DNA of 64,000 bases from contig CM026561.1 in NCBI GenBank assembly GCA_015143295.1, forward strand, positions 45,140,875 to 45,204,874, read 5' to 3'. Origin of the DNA: Tetracentron sinense (lineage: Eukaryota; Streptophyta; Magnoliopsida; Trochodendrales; Trochodendraceae). A program made the translations under genes and the position numbers. Shown one piece after another: positions 10,506 to 22,012 of the stretch (the first letter of the stretch is position 1; each line of letters begins with the position of its first letter). Below the pieces are notes generated by a model, which did no database searches, had not been told where the DNA came from, and saw only the letters and a program-made list of their open reading frames with translations.

Positions 10506-11893
10506 CTTTTACTTTTTAGTTTTTAAGCCAAGCCGAGGTCATAAGGCAGCACGTGCGTTACGGCGGGACAGCGACGTTCTCTGTGGTGCTTGCTTGTAGG
10601 AGAGCTGGTAGGAGCCCCTGTTTTCATGCATGAATTGAGGAGATACAGAGAATATTGTTATTTGCTTTATTTCTTTTTTAAAAAAAAATTAAAATTTTTT
10701 TATTTAAAAAAAGGTGGGTTATCTTGGGTGCACGTCTGAAACGAACGGACGCTTTGTTTTGAATAGAAAGTAAGTTAATTGGGGAAGCAAATCACATGAA
10801 CCTTTCTTCTCTTGCAATAACGGATATCCCATCGCCCCTATAGCGTGCTCTAACTTTAACTGACTCTTTCTTTCTTCTTTTGCTTTCTTTGTCTTGTTTA
10901 GAAAGGAAAGGGAAGAAGCAACTCCATGCCTTACATTACAACATGGGAAATTCAATGATCCCATTTTAGTGTTAGTGTGTGTATATATATGTCTCAAATT
11001 TTGGAAAGCCAGTGTACCAAATATCAAAAAAATACCATCTCTGAAAAAGCAAGGTAAGACTTCAAGGGGTTGATAATCTGATTTCTTATAAAGAGATTAG
11101 ACTTCAATTTTAAGAAATTGACTAAAAAAAAAAAGCGTGTACGATGATTACCTCTCCTCATCTATTTCCGAAATTATATTGGAAGAAGAGTTTTAATCAG
11201 GCACTACAACTCACTCATAGGAATTGGGATTTGTTGAGCAAAAGAATATGAGACTCAGAAATCCCAAATAACGGTCCGATTCTGGGAAAAGAGGCTAAAA
11301 AGGAGAGAACCAGAACAAGTTTAGTACAGTAGTTACACAGGAGGGGAATGGATTAGAATCAACAATTTAGGATAGAACTTTAAACAAAGTCTTCTCTCAC
11401 CTTCATATAAATTCATGACTGAGGATGAGGACTCCATGACAAGAAGGACTGATATAACAAGAAATTTAGAATTTCCATGATAAGATCAAGAAATTTAAAA
11501 CTTTATTAGAAACTTGAAGAGTGTACTTACACCTTTCCATTCTATTACTTTTCAAAGGGGCCACTGAATTTCCATGATAAGATCAAGAATAGTAACATGT
11601 AAATGAATTTTCAGCGGAAGAGACCAAAACAAAAGAATAAATGCACTAAATTCAACAAAAGAATAGATGTACATGAGGGTTATGTTCATAGTATTATTTT
11701 AATTTCTTAGATCTCTACAATAACAAATGTTATCTGTTTAATTAGTCTAAACATTAATATGAAATCTATACAGTATATCTAAAACCCAATACCTCTCTTT
11801 TGTGCAGCTGATTGCATGGAAAGATAAGCCTATTTAAAATGGGTTTGATCATCTTTTAATCCGGCCAACAGGCTCAAAGCTTTGCCATATTCT
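10506..11893. other. Intergenic region 3' of the NAC gene
   Basis: No supportable gene. A 102-codon frame on the minus strand (10719-11027) has no recognisable domain and no codon pattern that persuades me. Read on the minus strand, AATAAA at 11502-11507 lies about 390 bases past the NAC stop and could serve as a polyadenylation signal. Confidence 0.5.
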
Positions 11894-13409
11894 TCAGTAA
11901 TTCCACACATATTCCAAATCTACTATGGGGCCAGCTGAAGGACCCTCGAGAGCTTCATAAGGCCTACTGCTTCCCATGTCATGTTTCGAAACAACCGAGG
12001 ATATCTCTGTGTTTATATCAGTAGTACTCAACCCCGTATCCTGAGAGTGGCTGAGCATGGACTGGTTAGAGGAAAACTGCTCTACCTTACACTGTCTCTT
12101 TAAGCCAGATGTATCATGGCTGTCGGCTAGAGCTCTTAAAATTGCCAGATCAGGACCATTGAAGCCAGAGCTTGGAAAGCTTGGGATTGAATTATTCCTC
12201 TCCAGCTGGTGCAAGTAACCCGAATTGGGAGACCCAGCTTGAAAGGAGAAGAGAGGATTTGGGAGAGGAATTTGAGGGTAGAACATGGAGTTTGGAGGTG
12301 CGTTAGATGGGTTCCCTTGGTAATTATTGGCGTTGGAGTAGTAATTGGGTGGAAGAAAGCTCTTCTGGTTCTGTCGTTGATGATGATCCATGCTTGAAGA
12401 AAAGTAAGAGAGCTGATTTCCATCTGATGCACTTGCTGTTGTCGTCCCCTTGAATTCGACGTCTTCGCCGTCCATAAGACTCGAACCAGGTCTGCTCGTA
12501 GTAAAGCAATCAGGAGTATCCGAGAGAGGCGGCAATGATGGACTATTATTCCACAGATCCTCCTCATAGGAGTTCATATTCCTCATCAGTAACCCTGCGA
12601 CTGGACTATTCTTAATCCCTGCGCTCTTATGAAATACCCTACAGACAACCCATTCATCCTGCAAATTAAGGTAGAATTAACATTTTTTGTTAATTAGATT
12701 CTTCACACAAAAAGTAAATAAAAGTTGCCGGGGGCCCATATATATACAAAGGAGAATCATATTGAAAAGATTGAAAACTGATCATAATTTAGAATTCTGG
12801 AAAAGAAGAAAAGTACCTTTGCAGTCTTAGGGAGGTTGTAGTAAGAGAATTTGCCTTCCAGTCTGTATTCATGCATGACCCAGTTGGTTTTCTCTCCTTT
12901 GGGAGCTCTCCCTGTATAGAAAACAAGTGTCTTCTTCATTCCAACAAGACATCCTTTCCCCTTCCCCTTGTATATTTCTTTATCCTTTCCTGTGGCCTTC
13001 CAGTACCCGGATTCTGTTGCCCTATTCGTTCTCATGCCCGTTGGGTACTTCCTGTCTCTCTGGAAAAAGAAGTACCATTCCTTCTCTCCCATCTTCGCTT
13101 TCTCTGCGTCATATTAATCACCTAGCTAAGATTAGACCCAAAAACAGGATAACGTACAAGATTGAAAATTCTGGGAGAAAAATATATAAATAGACATAAT
13201 TAGAGACGAACGAGCTTACTTGGGAGATCCCAAGGTTCGCACTTGTTCAAATCTACTTCTCCAATAGCTGTTGCACCGAAGTTACTATCCACAACCTTCT
13301 CTGAAAGATAATAAGTAATGATCTCTTCATCTGTGGGATGGAACCTAAAACCAGGAGGCAAATTTATAAGGTCATGATCTCCTTTTGTGAGCAACGAAAC
13401 CTCTTCCAT
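11894..13409 (-). CDS. NAC-domain transcription factor, three exons, 413 aa
   Basis: Exons on the minus strand are 13409-13220, 13103-12817 and 12658-11894. The donors are GTAAG and GTACT, the acceptors GCAG and TGCAG, and the joined frame is 1242 bases including the stop. The NAC domain spans about residues 17-170, with subdomain [14 protein letters not shown] (17-29), CEPWDLP before intron 1, the DNA-contacting WKATGKDKE (98-106) and [11 protein letters not shown] (160-170). The intron positions are the usual ones for this family. The C-terminal half is rich in Ser, Asn, Pro and Gln and ends in acidic-aromatic VDLEYVWNY, as expected of a transcription activation region. NAC proteins act in the nucleus as dimers that bind CACG-core promoter sites. 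The domain most resembles the NAC046/NAC087 and NAC092/NAC100 groups, linked to senescence and development; the exact orthologue is uncertain. No breaks are seen. It is the only intact host gene in the window. Confidence 0.93.
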
Positions 13410-13640
13410 GGTTACACCGCCAGCAAAGACCCCAAAGCCCTCTACGTACGTACACCACAAATCCAAAACTGCGCACACCAACAGTTTTACAAAACCACAG
13501 ATTTATACACAGACAACAATTACAGAAACAAATATCGAGAGAAAGAGAGAGAGAGAGAGGATTGCTTCTAGTGGAAGGAGATTTGGAGGAGCAGTTAAGA
13601 AAGAAGAATAAAGCAAGAAAGGAGAGTTAAATAGAGGGGG
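13410..13640 (-). promoter_or_regulatory. NAC gene leader and putative core promoter
   Basis: In gene orientation a TATA-like CTATTTAAC (about 13626-13634) is followed by a CT-rich leader that includes a (CT)n microsatellite (13541-13562), then the ATG at 13409. Pyrimidine-rich leaders are common in plant genes. An alternative TATA-like TATAAAT lies at 13500-13506, only about 90 bases before the ATG. The transcription start cannot be fixed from sequence. Confidence 0.4.
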
Positions 13641-14014
13641 GATATGAGAAAATAAGTTCCGTGCTTTGCAAGGCACTTCTCAAAGAAGCCTCATTTTGTA
13701 CTTGTTTGATTAATACAAATCCTTCTCTTCTTGGATTGGAATTTGTCTTTCTTGAAAACAGTTGCAAGAGAAGGGAAAAAAGTTTGCGTTCTATATCACT
13801 GGTAAATGATGGGGACCCCTGTTTCCAGCAACGTTTCGCATTATATTTGAATAACATAGACAATATTGCTAGCACTAATGCCGTGTGAACTATTTAGGGC
13901 AAAGTAAAATCACTTTTAATGTATTTCAATTATTTGACATTGCTGTTTATGAGCGGTTACGCGATTCGCATTAGCAATCTCCTTTATACATAATATAAAA
14001 TAGAGAAATCCTAA

Positions 14015-14135
14015 TGAGATTGCAAACGGCTGAGACCACACTGCGGATCTTAAAAAAATAAAACCAAAATTCTGAAAATTTTAAGATCCGCTCATCACAT
14101 GTGCAGTCTCGATGTGGTCTCGCAATCTCAATAGC
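14015..14135. repeat. Short inverted repeat upstream of NAC gene
   Basis: GAGATTGCAAACGG ... GAGACCACA and GCGGATCTTAAAA on the left pair with TTTTAAGATCCGC and TGTGGTCTCGCAATCTCA on the right. It could form a hairpin of about 120 bases. Probably a small decayed MITE; target duplication not found. Confidence 0.6.
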
Positions 14136-14223
14136 AAAGTCCAATAAAATAAGATTTAAAAAAGACTGTTCTAATTTATCAGCTCCAACCAAGCTAATCC
14201 CACGTCTAGGGATTTCTTTTTCC

Positions 14224-14419
14224 GGCAAAAGATTAGCTCTAGCGGATGCCCGAGCTGGGTGCTCAGGCATCCACAAAACATGGGGCGTGTGGCAATTTAA
14301 AGGAGAAATATATCAGTTGGGGAGAAGTCAAAATCATGGGGAGTAAGTGAAATGACTTCTTCCCCAAATTATCACCAAGGTGTCGCATGTTTTGTGGATG
14401 CTCGAACTAATCTTTTGCC
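14224..14419. mobile_element. Fold-back MITE, Mutator-like, copy 1
   Basis: Ends GGCAAAAGATTAGCTC and CTAATCTTTTGCC are inverted. Inside, GGCATCCACAAAACATG pairs with CATGTTTTGTGGATGC. The core phrase GGGGAGAAGTCAAAATCATG is shared with copies 2 and 3. Flanks are TCTTTTTCC and TTCTTTTCC, near-duplicates that differ by a shift. It lies about 0.8 kb upstream of the NAC start. Confidence 0.65.
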
Positions 14420-15150
14420 TTCTTTTCCTCGTTTCTATTTAAAACCACCCTTCAATCATGAGTCAAGAGCTAAGCTAATCTGAGCTGACACCATGGGTCT
14501 GTCCCAATGGATGTATATCTCCCTTTGAGGAGGAGTGATTGTGTTCGAGTCTTTGTGTGGCTGTTGATGGCTCACCATGAGTGCTTACCCTCCTAGCTAA
14601 CCCTACTAACCCCCTTAGGCCTTAACCCCTAATTCCTAATCTTGGTAGATCTACCAACGAATATATGGCTGGCTCGCTTTGAAACGGCTCTCCTTGCCCA
14701 GTGGGCGTCGCTCCCATCTAAAGGAGAAACGCGGAGATGCAATAAGTTAAAAAAAGTCCAGCACCGAAATAAAGAGGCGGCGCTTCACGACCGAGCCGAC
14801 GCGAGTTCATTTCCATGAAATTTCCCGCCGGAAATTAAAAGAAAGGCCTAAAAGAAGTAACCGTTTTGTTTTAAAAAATCAAGAGTACGTTAACTATTTC
14901 CCAGAAATCAACTATCCTACGTGCCAATAACTAGATTGCGCCGCAAATTAATACATCTCGCGGCTGAGATTCCGCTACGTGGTCAATGAGTTTGCAAAGT
15001 GGAATCCGTTTTGTGTCACATAAATCTTGAGTGCCCTACTAACATTCAGGCTATTTTAATTAGAGTAAACGTTTACATATGTAATATAGAGTATCTTTTT
15101 TTTTTTTAAACAATATTTCGTATTTTGTATACGTGGCACTATAAAATATA

Positions 15151-15433
15151 GGCCTCGGATTGCATCTGACGAAGCCAGAAAGGAGATGTCTCGGGTGTCC
15201 ATAGAATAGGAGACATGTGGTGGTGAAGTCAAAATCATAGGATCCTTGATTTTGACATCTTCACACATAATGAGACATGTGGTGATAAGTGTGAGAAAAA
15301 AGGGAAGAAATATCAAGTGGGGAGAAGTCAAAATCATGGAGAGAAAATCAAATGACTTCTCCCCTTTTTTATGCCAACTGTCACACAATGTATGGACACC
15401 CGAGATCATTTTCTGGAGAGACAATCTAAGGCC
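15151..15433. mobile_element. Fold-back MITE, Mutator-like, copy 2
   Basis: Starts GGCCTCGGATTG and ends CAATCTAAGGCC. Flanking 9-mers TAAAATATA (15142-15150) and TAAGATATA (15434-15442) match at 8 of 9 positions, the target size of Mutator-type elements. The core again has GGGGAGAAGTCAAAATCATG, which pairs with its reverse complement inside the element. Confidence 0.8.
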
Positions 15434-15468
15434 TAAGATATAGGGCACACAACATCAGTGTGTCTAAA

Positions 15469-15805
15469 GGCCTCTGATTGTCTCTGGCGAAGCTAGAAAC
15501 CCATCTCGGGCAACCATAGAATAGGGGACATGTGGCGATAAAAAGGGGAGGAGTCATTTCATTTTCTCCCCATGATTTTTGACTTCTCCCCACTTGATAT
15601 CTCTCCCCCTTTATCTCACCACCTTATCGCCAATGGTCATATAGTGTGGGGAGAAGTCAAAATCATGGGGCCCATGATTTTGACTTCTCCACCACTTCTC
15701 CCCTATTCTATGGTTGCCCGAGACAATGGGTTTCATGGGTTTCTAGCTTCGCCAAAGACAATGGGTTTCATGGGTTTCTAGCTTCGCCAAAGACAATCGG
15801 AGGCC
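15469..15805. mobile_element. Fold-back MITE, Mutator-like, copy 3
   Basis: Ends are GGCCTCTGATTGTCTCTGG and CCAAAGACAATCGGAGGCC, with the inverted match continuing through GCGAAGCTAGAAACCCAT. The 9-bp target duplication GTGTCTAAA is perfect (15460-15468 and 15806-15814). It has no coding capacity, and nearly the whole element can fold into one hairpin. Near the right end, ATGGGTTTCTAGCTTCGCC is duplicated in tandem. Confidence 0.9.
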
Positions 15806-15814
15806 GTGTCTAAA

Positions 15815-16020
15815 TACCCAAAAGGTTGAAATCTAGTCTCAGGCTTCCACACATCAATCCTCAAGTGGCGACAAAAAAGAAAAAGTTTTTTATTTTCTCC
15901 TCACTTGACATCTCTTCCCTTTTATCACCGCATGTCAGATGATGTGAGAAGCCTGAGATTATTTGTCAGATGATGTGTGGAGCCCGAGACTATTTCTCTG
16001 GCATCTGTTCACAATCCCAT
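15815..16020. repeat. Decayed relative of the same MITE family
   Basis: GTCTCAGGCTTCCACACATC pairs with GATGTGTGGAGCCCGAGAC, and TTATCACCGCATGTCAGATG resembles the other copies. A small direct duplication (TTTGTCAGATGATGTG type) is present. Ends and target duplication are not clear. Confidence 0.5.
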
Positions 16021-16184
16021 GTCTACACAAAATGGACTCCTCCGAAAATAGAAGGATGAGATTTGGTTTGGCCGTCGATCCCCAAATTAAAACCATCTAG
16101 TCTACAAACAAAGCTCCTTTAACTGTCATTTTAATCTAGTTAAGAAATTTTAACTCTTATAATTATTTTATTTTATTTTCAAAA

Positions 16185-16690
16185 ATGAAGATTACATGAT
16201 TAAACCCTAAGGATTGAAGAATCTTAACCACAATCAATAGGTGTTAAAAGAGACACGTGTTAACCTATGGGGCCGGGATAGACGATTTTTGTTTGGTGAG
16301 GGCCAACGAAATCCCATCACATTGCAAATTTTAGAGCGCAGAGGATTTTTGCTGTTTGAGATCATATAACAGCCAATAGAGATTGAACTCGGGGGGAGTT
16401 CAATCACACCCACAAGTCAACACCTGTCCCTTTTAACCCTACTAACTGTGGTTAAGATTCACTAACTCTTAGGGCTTAATAATCTAACCTTAGTTTTTAG
16501 AGAATCAAAAATTAACCCTAAAGTTAAAATTTAGAAATTTTTTTAACAACCTAAAGGCTAATTTTTTTTTAATTTTAGGGTTAATTTTTTTACTTCTAAA
16601 AACTAGGGTTAGATTGTTAACCATACGGATTAATGAATTTTAATCATAATTAATAGTGTTAAAAGATACACGTGTTGACCTGTGGCTGTA
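16185..16690. repeat. Three-part copy of the GAATCTTAACCA / GTTAAAAG unit family
   Basis: A direct copy (about 16200-16270), an inverted copy (about 16420-16510) and another direct copy (about 16600-16690) share AGAATCTTAACCACAATC-type and GTGTTAAAAGAGACACGTG phrases. The arrangement is palindromic. No gene is present. Confidence 0.65.
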
Positions 16691-16699
16691 ATTTTTAAT

Positions 16700-18480
16700 A
16701 TTTATTTATTTATTATGTTTGAGATCGCATGACCAACAAGCATGCAACAAGTGTCCTTTATTTTCTTTCTTTTGGTTAAAGCTGATTCATTGAAATTTTA
16801 ATAAACATCTAACTAACATCTTTATTATTTACACCATGTAGCCTGCTCCAATGGTAGAGTGTGGCCTCTTATGAGAGAGGTATAGGGATCATTTCCTACC
16901 GGGTGATGACTTGCAAGAGCTCCACTCCCATTACTAACCACTAACTAATAAAAATGATATCTGAAGCTAAAAAAAATAAAATGGTTTTATTATTATTATT
17001 TTCTAATGTAAATATGCCCTTTCGGAGTGGTTGCTTGGACTTACCCTTTTGGCACCTTAGCGGCTACGTACCTTAGGTCTGGCTGTGTCTGTGAATTTAG
17101 AGTGTGTTACATGATAACATTTCTACACACAAAAAAGAAAAAAATCTATTAAGAGGAACCAAGAGGGGAGACTCTCTTACAAACACCTAACCTCTTGACT
17201 AAATTGACACTTGTTACATCCTTATTAATTGTGAGAATCATAACACCAAAAATCCTTGAATTGTCACTAGGAGATTTGTGCTTGCAATCCTACTATGATG
17301 TTTACTTCCTAATTATTTGCGGGAGAGATAGCCAATTGCAATTGAATTTAAGAGAATTCAATGTATGTGACACATATTGAATGGAAGAGAAAAAATTTTT
17401 GGTAGAAATTTGATTTTACAGCTTATTTCCCCTCATCCAATCCACATATGCAATTGAATTCACTTGACTTCAGTTGCAATTGGTTGTGATCTTATCTCTT
17501 TAAACTAAAGATTTTGCTAGCCCTAACTGCAAATCTTCCAAAGACGCAACTTGGTGGCTACAAATGTCAATTATTTTCTCTTTTTAAGTTTTTTAATTTC
17601 TTAAAATATCAAACATCTCTACGTGATATGTCTATTCTTGTATATGTGAAAACTTTTGTAGTAAATGCGATTAGAAATAGCACTCCTCTTAAACTAATAT
17701 GGATGTTATTTATTTTTTAATTTATTTATCTGAATAATTATCTGAATGAATAGTTGGTGGAACGAATTTAAATAGTATACTTAAAGAATGCAAATTCGGA
17801 TATGATAATGTCCAATTTGAAAAATAAATTCAGACAAAAAAGAGAGTATTTCTTACATAGATTTAAAATGTATTAAATTATTATTATTTTTCAAAAAGAA
17901 ACTAGCAGCCCTAACCTAATTCAATTATAAATGACTTCACCGGTTACCGAGCACGACCGCATTAATAATAAATTAGACGCGCACTAAATGAGCGTGAGGG
18001 CTAATTTATGTTTCGTCAGGAAGAAAGAAAGGAAAGCAGCGTGTGGGCCCCAGATAGCGCGGATTGGAAGCCTTTAACGCGTAACGAACTCGATTGTTGA
18101 CTTTAAGACAAACTCAAGGAAGCTTCTAATGCTGACGAAACGTGACGACACCCCCCACATCTCATCTCAGCTCAAAATATCGGCTAATTTTTGGAGTCCT
18201 CTTCAAAAATTGTAAGAAGTTGGTTAGCTAATACTTTGATCATTGAACTCTTAGATGGCTATGTGGACTGGGAAGCATAAATACATACATGGTTGAGGGG
18301 AAGGGCTTGACCTCATGCACGCCAGCTGATGGATCGTCCAAATGGTTAGGGTTCTATCAAGTTGACAATTTGCGTAGATTTTTTTCAATGATCGGTCACC
18401 TACTTACAGTTGTTATTAGCTGCTACCCACGTTTTTATATCTGAATCAAACTCCAGATCCTGTCTCATTGCAGTTGATCT
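16700..18480. other. Intergenic, AT-rich, no supportable gene
   Basis: Only short unstructured frames occur. A hairpin sits at 17331-17487 (separate entry). A weak tRNA-like phrase TCCAATGGTAGAGTG near 16852 has no good B box. Confidence 0.5.
17331..17487. repeat. Hairpin-forming MITE-like inverted repeat
   Basis: CCAATTGCAATTGAATTTA ... GAATTCAATGTATGTG on the left pairs imperfectly with CACATATGCAATTGAATTC ... CAGTTGCAATTGG on the right. Total length is about 157 bases. No clean target duplication was found. Confidence 0.45.
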
Positions 18481-18499
18481 CTCCCGAGTTCAATGGCAC

Positions 18500-18680
18500 T
18501 CACAAACACCCTTTAACTGCCCTTTTCAACTCTCATTAATAAGCTTTTAACTTTTTACTCATAGGATTAATATATATATTTTAATCTAAAAACTAAGGTT
18601 AAATTATTTAATATTTTAAATTAATGAATTTTAACCACAGTTAATGGAGTTAAAAAGGCCAGATCAATCGCTATTGAATA
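18500..18680. repeat. Diverged copy of the dispersed TTAACCA unit family
   Basis: CTAAAAACTAAGGTTAAATT, AATGAATTTTAACCACAG and TTAATGGAGTTAAAAAGG match the units at 9.8, 16.2 and 55.5 kb. An inverted partial copy lies just before it (TTAACTGCCCTTTTCAACTC). Confidence 0.5.
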
Positions 18681-19209
18681 TGATTCCTAAGTACTCCTAA
18701 ATCAAATAATTAGGAGTGTGTGTTGCGTGCCTATGCTGCATAAACCCAAAGATGTGAATATGAGTTTAGAAGCGGCCCATTGGACGTCATTTAGCCTGGC
18801 TGTATAAGGGCACAACTGCCGGAATCCCATTCGTAGCAGTATTGATAAATAGGCCACCAGCATGCACTAGTGCTTATAATATCATTGGTTCCCCCGTCCT
18901 CTCTCCCTGTAGAGCGGGCAGTGCTTAGTGCTAATTGCGGTAATCTTTAATTAATAAATAATAAGAGGAATGCTATCCTACTCTTAGTTAACTTTTACTC
19001 TTATCCTCTCCAATCACTTGTCCACTTGAGCATGAGAGAGTTTTAATCATTACAAATTGGACAGGTGGTTGGTGGAGGCTAAGGTGAAATTTGGTAATAC
19101 TAATCTAGATAGGTAGAATTTATTTGAAAATTATGTTTAGTTGAACTTTAGATTATTAAGTTGAAGGTTAATTGCATGTTTACATCTTTTTGAAATAGAG
19201 TTTTACTAT

Positions 19210-19699
19210 TGTGGAAAATAACCGAACCAGACGGAAAAAAATAAATCAAAACACACACAAAAGGGAACACAAGAGATATACGTGGTTCAACAACAACCTG
19301 CCTATGTCCACGGGTCAAGATCCGATCATTTCTTTATTCACAGAAACCTTGAGGAACTAGTACAAAAGCACTCAATTCACATTCTTTATGAAAACCCAAA
19401 GAAGAATCTCTATCTATATATCATCCCTTAAACATTTCCCAAGCCCTAGTATGCTTTAACCCTTTCTATTATCTCCCTATTCAATGCATAAAGATCTCAT
19501 ATTGAACCCTAGACCCATAACTAAATATATATAGGCCTAAACAAAAGACCTAGACAATTAGAAACAACCCCAACTCAGAATTGGAAGTTTCCCAAAGCAA
19601 ACTGGATTCTAAATCCAACAACCCGAGATTTTTTTGGAAATCAGCGCATTGGGCGATCGATTGCCCACCCTGGTACTTGATCAATTCGAGCTAACTTCA
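19210..19699 (-). mobile_element. Copia element D, left LTR (3' LTR in its own orientation)
   Basis: It begins TGTGGAAAATAACCGAACC and ends GCTAACTTCA, matching the right LTR at 21468-22012 but lacking about 60 bases of it. Next to it on the right, read in minus orientation, is the purine tract AAGGTGGAGATTTAT, the usual copia polypurine tract. A minus-strand TATA-like TATATATTT lies near 19527. Confidence 0.85.
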
Positions 19700-20314
19700 A
19701 TAAATCTCCACCTTGGCAAGAATTCCGCAACACCACCGCAACCAAGAGAACCGATTTGCTAATTACTAAGCAAACCTTCAAGATAGAACACCGCATCACC
19801 CACATCTGGGAAGCACCTCCACCTCGATCCAAAATCTCTCTCAAAATTTTGTAACCCTGTTTGCCAATATCGCAAACCCATTTTTAACCTTGCCCACCTC
19901 TGCACCATCTGTGAAAGAGACCAACCAGTTATGCACACCCTCGAATCCCAGATGGCACTCCACCAAATTCGATAATTCATGGCCAAAACCCATGTATAGC
20001 CTAAAAACTCATTCTCCAATCTAGAAGAATCTCAGACAAGGACATAGACCACTCGTCCTCTCTGTCAAAGGCAAATCATCACCATCTCCACCATTTTTAA
20101 AACCTATCAGAATACCCATCTCTGCACCAACTGTGAAAGAGACTTTAGGTGAGCTTTCTACCCTTTGCACAACATCAGGTTTTCGTTTTCATGTAGACCT
20201 TGTTGTAGCTCTACCTACCACCGTATTCCCCTCTAGGAGATATAAACCACCACATGACTTCTTCCCCATCATCAAAACTAAGCATCACTGTTTTTCTCGC
20301 TTTATTTTGATAAC
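19700..20314 (-). pseudogene. Copia element D, deleted pol region
   Basis: Integrase, reverse transcriptase and RNase H would normally occupy several kilobases here. Only about 600 noncoding bases remain. They include a repeated phrase CTCTGCACCATCTGTGAAAG (near 19900 and 20120), which could mark the deletion junction. No domain is recognised. Confidence 0.6.
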
Positions 20315-21357
20315 TCAACCTGCAACTGTGTAGCAACAACCATTAGAGTTTAGCTGTCCGATGGATATTAAATTCCTTCGCCACTTAGGGACACGAGCTA
20401 CCCCTCCCAAAGTCCGAATAGCTCCATCAAACATTCTTATCTTTACATTACTAAACCCCGTGATTTCACATTCAGATCCATCACCTAGGAACACCTTTCC
20501 CGTCCACTTTTGAAATGTATCAAATAATTTCATATTTGAGCAAATATGACATGAAGCCTCCGAATCTAAAATCCACTCACTAGAAGAATTGTCCATACCT
20601 TTGGAGACTGTGAACACATATCCAACGTATTCCTCATTGTCTGCTATTGCCGCTGAAGAATCTCTTCCAGAAGAATTCCTCTTTCCATCAGCACGCCTTC
20701 GATACTCCCTTTTGAAGTGCCTTAATTCTTTGCAATGATAGCATTGATCCTTGCCTTTTCCCTTGGATTTGGATCTGCCCCTGTCTTTTCCAGATCCTCT
20801 CTCCAAGTCCCTTCCTCCTCCCCAAGCAACCATGACATGATTATTTCTATCATGCGATGGTTTCCGCATAATCTCGTAAGAGATTAGCACCACCGTGACC
20901 TCCTCCATTAGCAATGTCTCATTGCCATACATAAGAGTTGTCACCAAGTGATCATATGAATCTGAAAGTGATGTAAGAAGCCACACGACCTGGTCTTCTT
21001 TATCCACCTTGACATTAAATTTTTGCAGTTGATTCAAGATCTGGATGAACACCTTAATGTGCTCCATAAAATCCACACCCTCCATATCTTTAACGTATTG
21101 AACTCATTTTTCAGATATAACCTATTGGTAAGACTCTTTCTGATGTAGAACATTTCCAACTTCTTCCAAAGATCCGGTGCCGATTCTTCATCTATAACAC
21201 TATGCATCACGTTATCTTGAAGACAGAGGTGTATTGTGTTGATTGCCTTCATCTCAATGTCTTCCCAATCTGCATCGAGCATCTTTTCCGATTTACCAAA
21301 CTCCCCCTTCAAAGCTCTTGCGAGACCCCTTTGAACTAGGAGATCCTTTACCCTCAT
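20315..21357 (-). pseudogene. Copia element D gag and protease remnant
   Basis: Two overlapping minus-strand frames (21357-21034 and 21085-20315) together cover gag and protease, offset by a frameshift near 21085. The first holds the gag N-part (DLWKKLEMFY, NRLYLKNEFNTLK). The second holds FIQILNQLQKFN, a basic zinc-knuckle region whose CYHCKELRHFKREY has Tyr in place of the last Cys, and the protease site DSEASCH where DSGASxH is usual. Homology ends soon after RNLISIGQLN, in the protease-integrase link. Changes in both key motifs and the frameshift indicate loss of function. Confidence 0.8.
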
Positions 21358-21449
21358 TTACCATAGATTAAAACTCTATTTTTCATCAAACCTCTCTAGA
21401 GAAAATTACCCAGAATTTTTCAAATCCATTGGAAAATAATCAACCCGAA

Positions 21450-21461
21450 GCTCTGATACCA
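21450..21461 (-). other. Primer-binding site of copia element D
   Basis: GCTCTGATACCA is the reverse complement of TGGTATCAGAGC, complementary to the 3' end of initiator tRNA-Met. It lies six bases from the LTR at 21468. Confidence 0.9.
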
Positions 21462-21467
21462 ATTTGT

Positions 21468-22012
21468 TGTGGAAAATAACTGAACCAGATAGAAAGAAAT
21501 AAACCAAAACACACACAAAAGAGAATACAAAAGATATACGTGGTTCAACAACAACTTGCCTACGTCCACGGGTCAAGATCGATCAATTCTTTATTCATAA
21601 AAATCTTGAGAAACAAGTACAAAAGCACTCAACTCACCTTCTTTATGAAAACCCAAAGAAAAATTTCTATCTATCCTCCCTTAAACATTTCCTAAGCCCT
21701 AGTATGCTTTAACCCTTTTTATATCTCCCTCTCCAATGCATAAACATCCCATATTGAACCCTAGACTCATAATAACATATATATAGGTCTAAACAAGAGA
21801 CCTAGACAATTAGAAACAACCCAAACTCAGAATTGGGCGTTTCCCAAAGCAAACCGGATTATAAATCCAACAACTTGGGATTTTTTCGGAAAGCAGTGCA
21901 CTGGGTGATCGATCGCCACTAGGGGCGATCGATCGCCCATCTTGGAGATCAATCTCCCTTGGTGGGCGAGTGATCGCCCACCCTAGTACTTGATCAATTT
22001 GAGCCAACTTCA
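21468..22012 (-). mobile_element. Copia element D, right LTR (5' LTR in its own orientation)
   Basis: Pairs with 19210-19699. A minus-strand TATA box (CTATATATATG) lies near 21777. About 110-200 bases upstream of it are palindromes of the type GGGCGATCGATCGCCC (21903-21980); the left LTR keeps only one of them. A clean 5-bp target duplication is not visible (ACTAT left, ATATT right). Confidence 0.85.

Noticed and set aside
10719-11027. Minus-strand frame of 102 codons downstream of the NAC gene
   Set aside because: No domain, no splice or promoter context, low-complexity flanks.
16838-16925. tRNA gene or SINE (TCCAATGGTAGAGTG resembles an A box)
   Set aside because: No acceptable B box and no cloverleaf; the best candidate GGGATCATTTCCT is poor.
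21903-21980. Cyanobacterial HIP1-like repeats (GCGATCGC) indicating foreign DNA
   Set aside because: They lie in a typical plant copia LTR with tRNA-Met primer site; the resemblance is coincidental.
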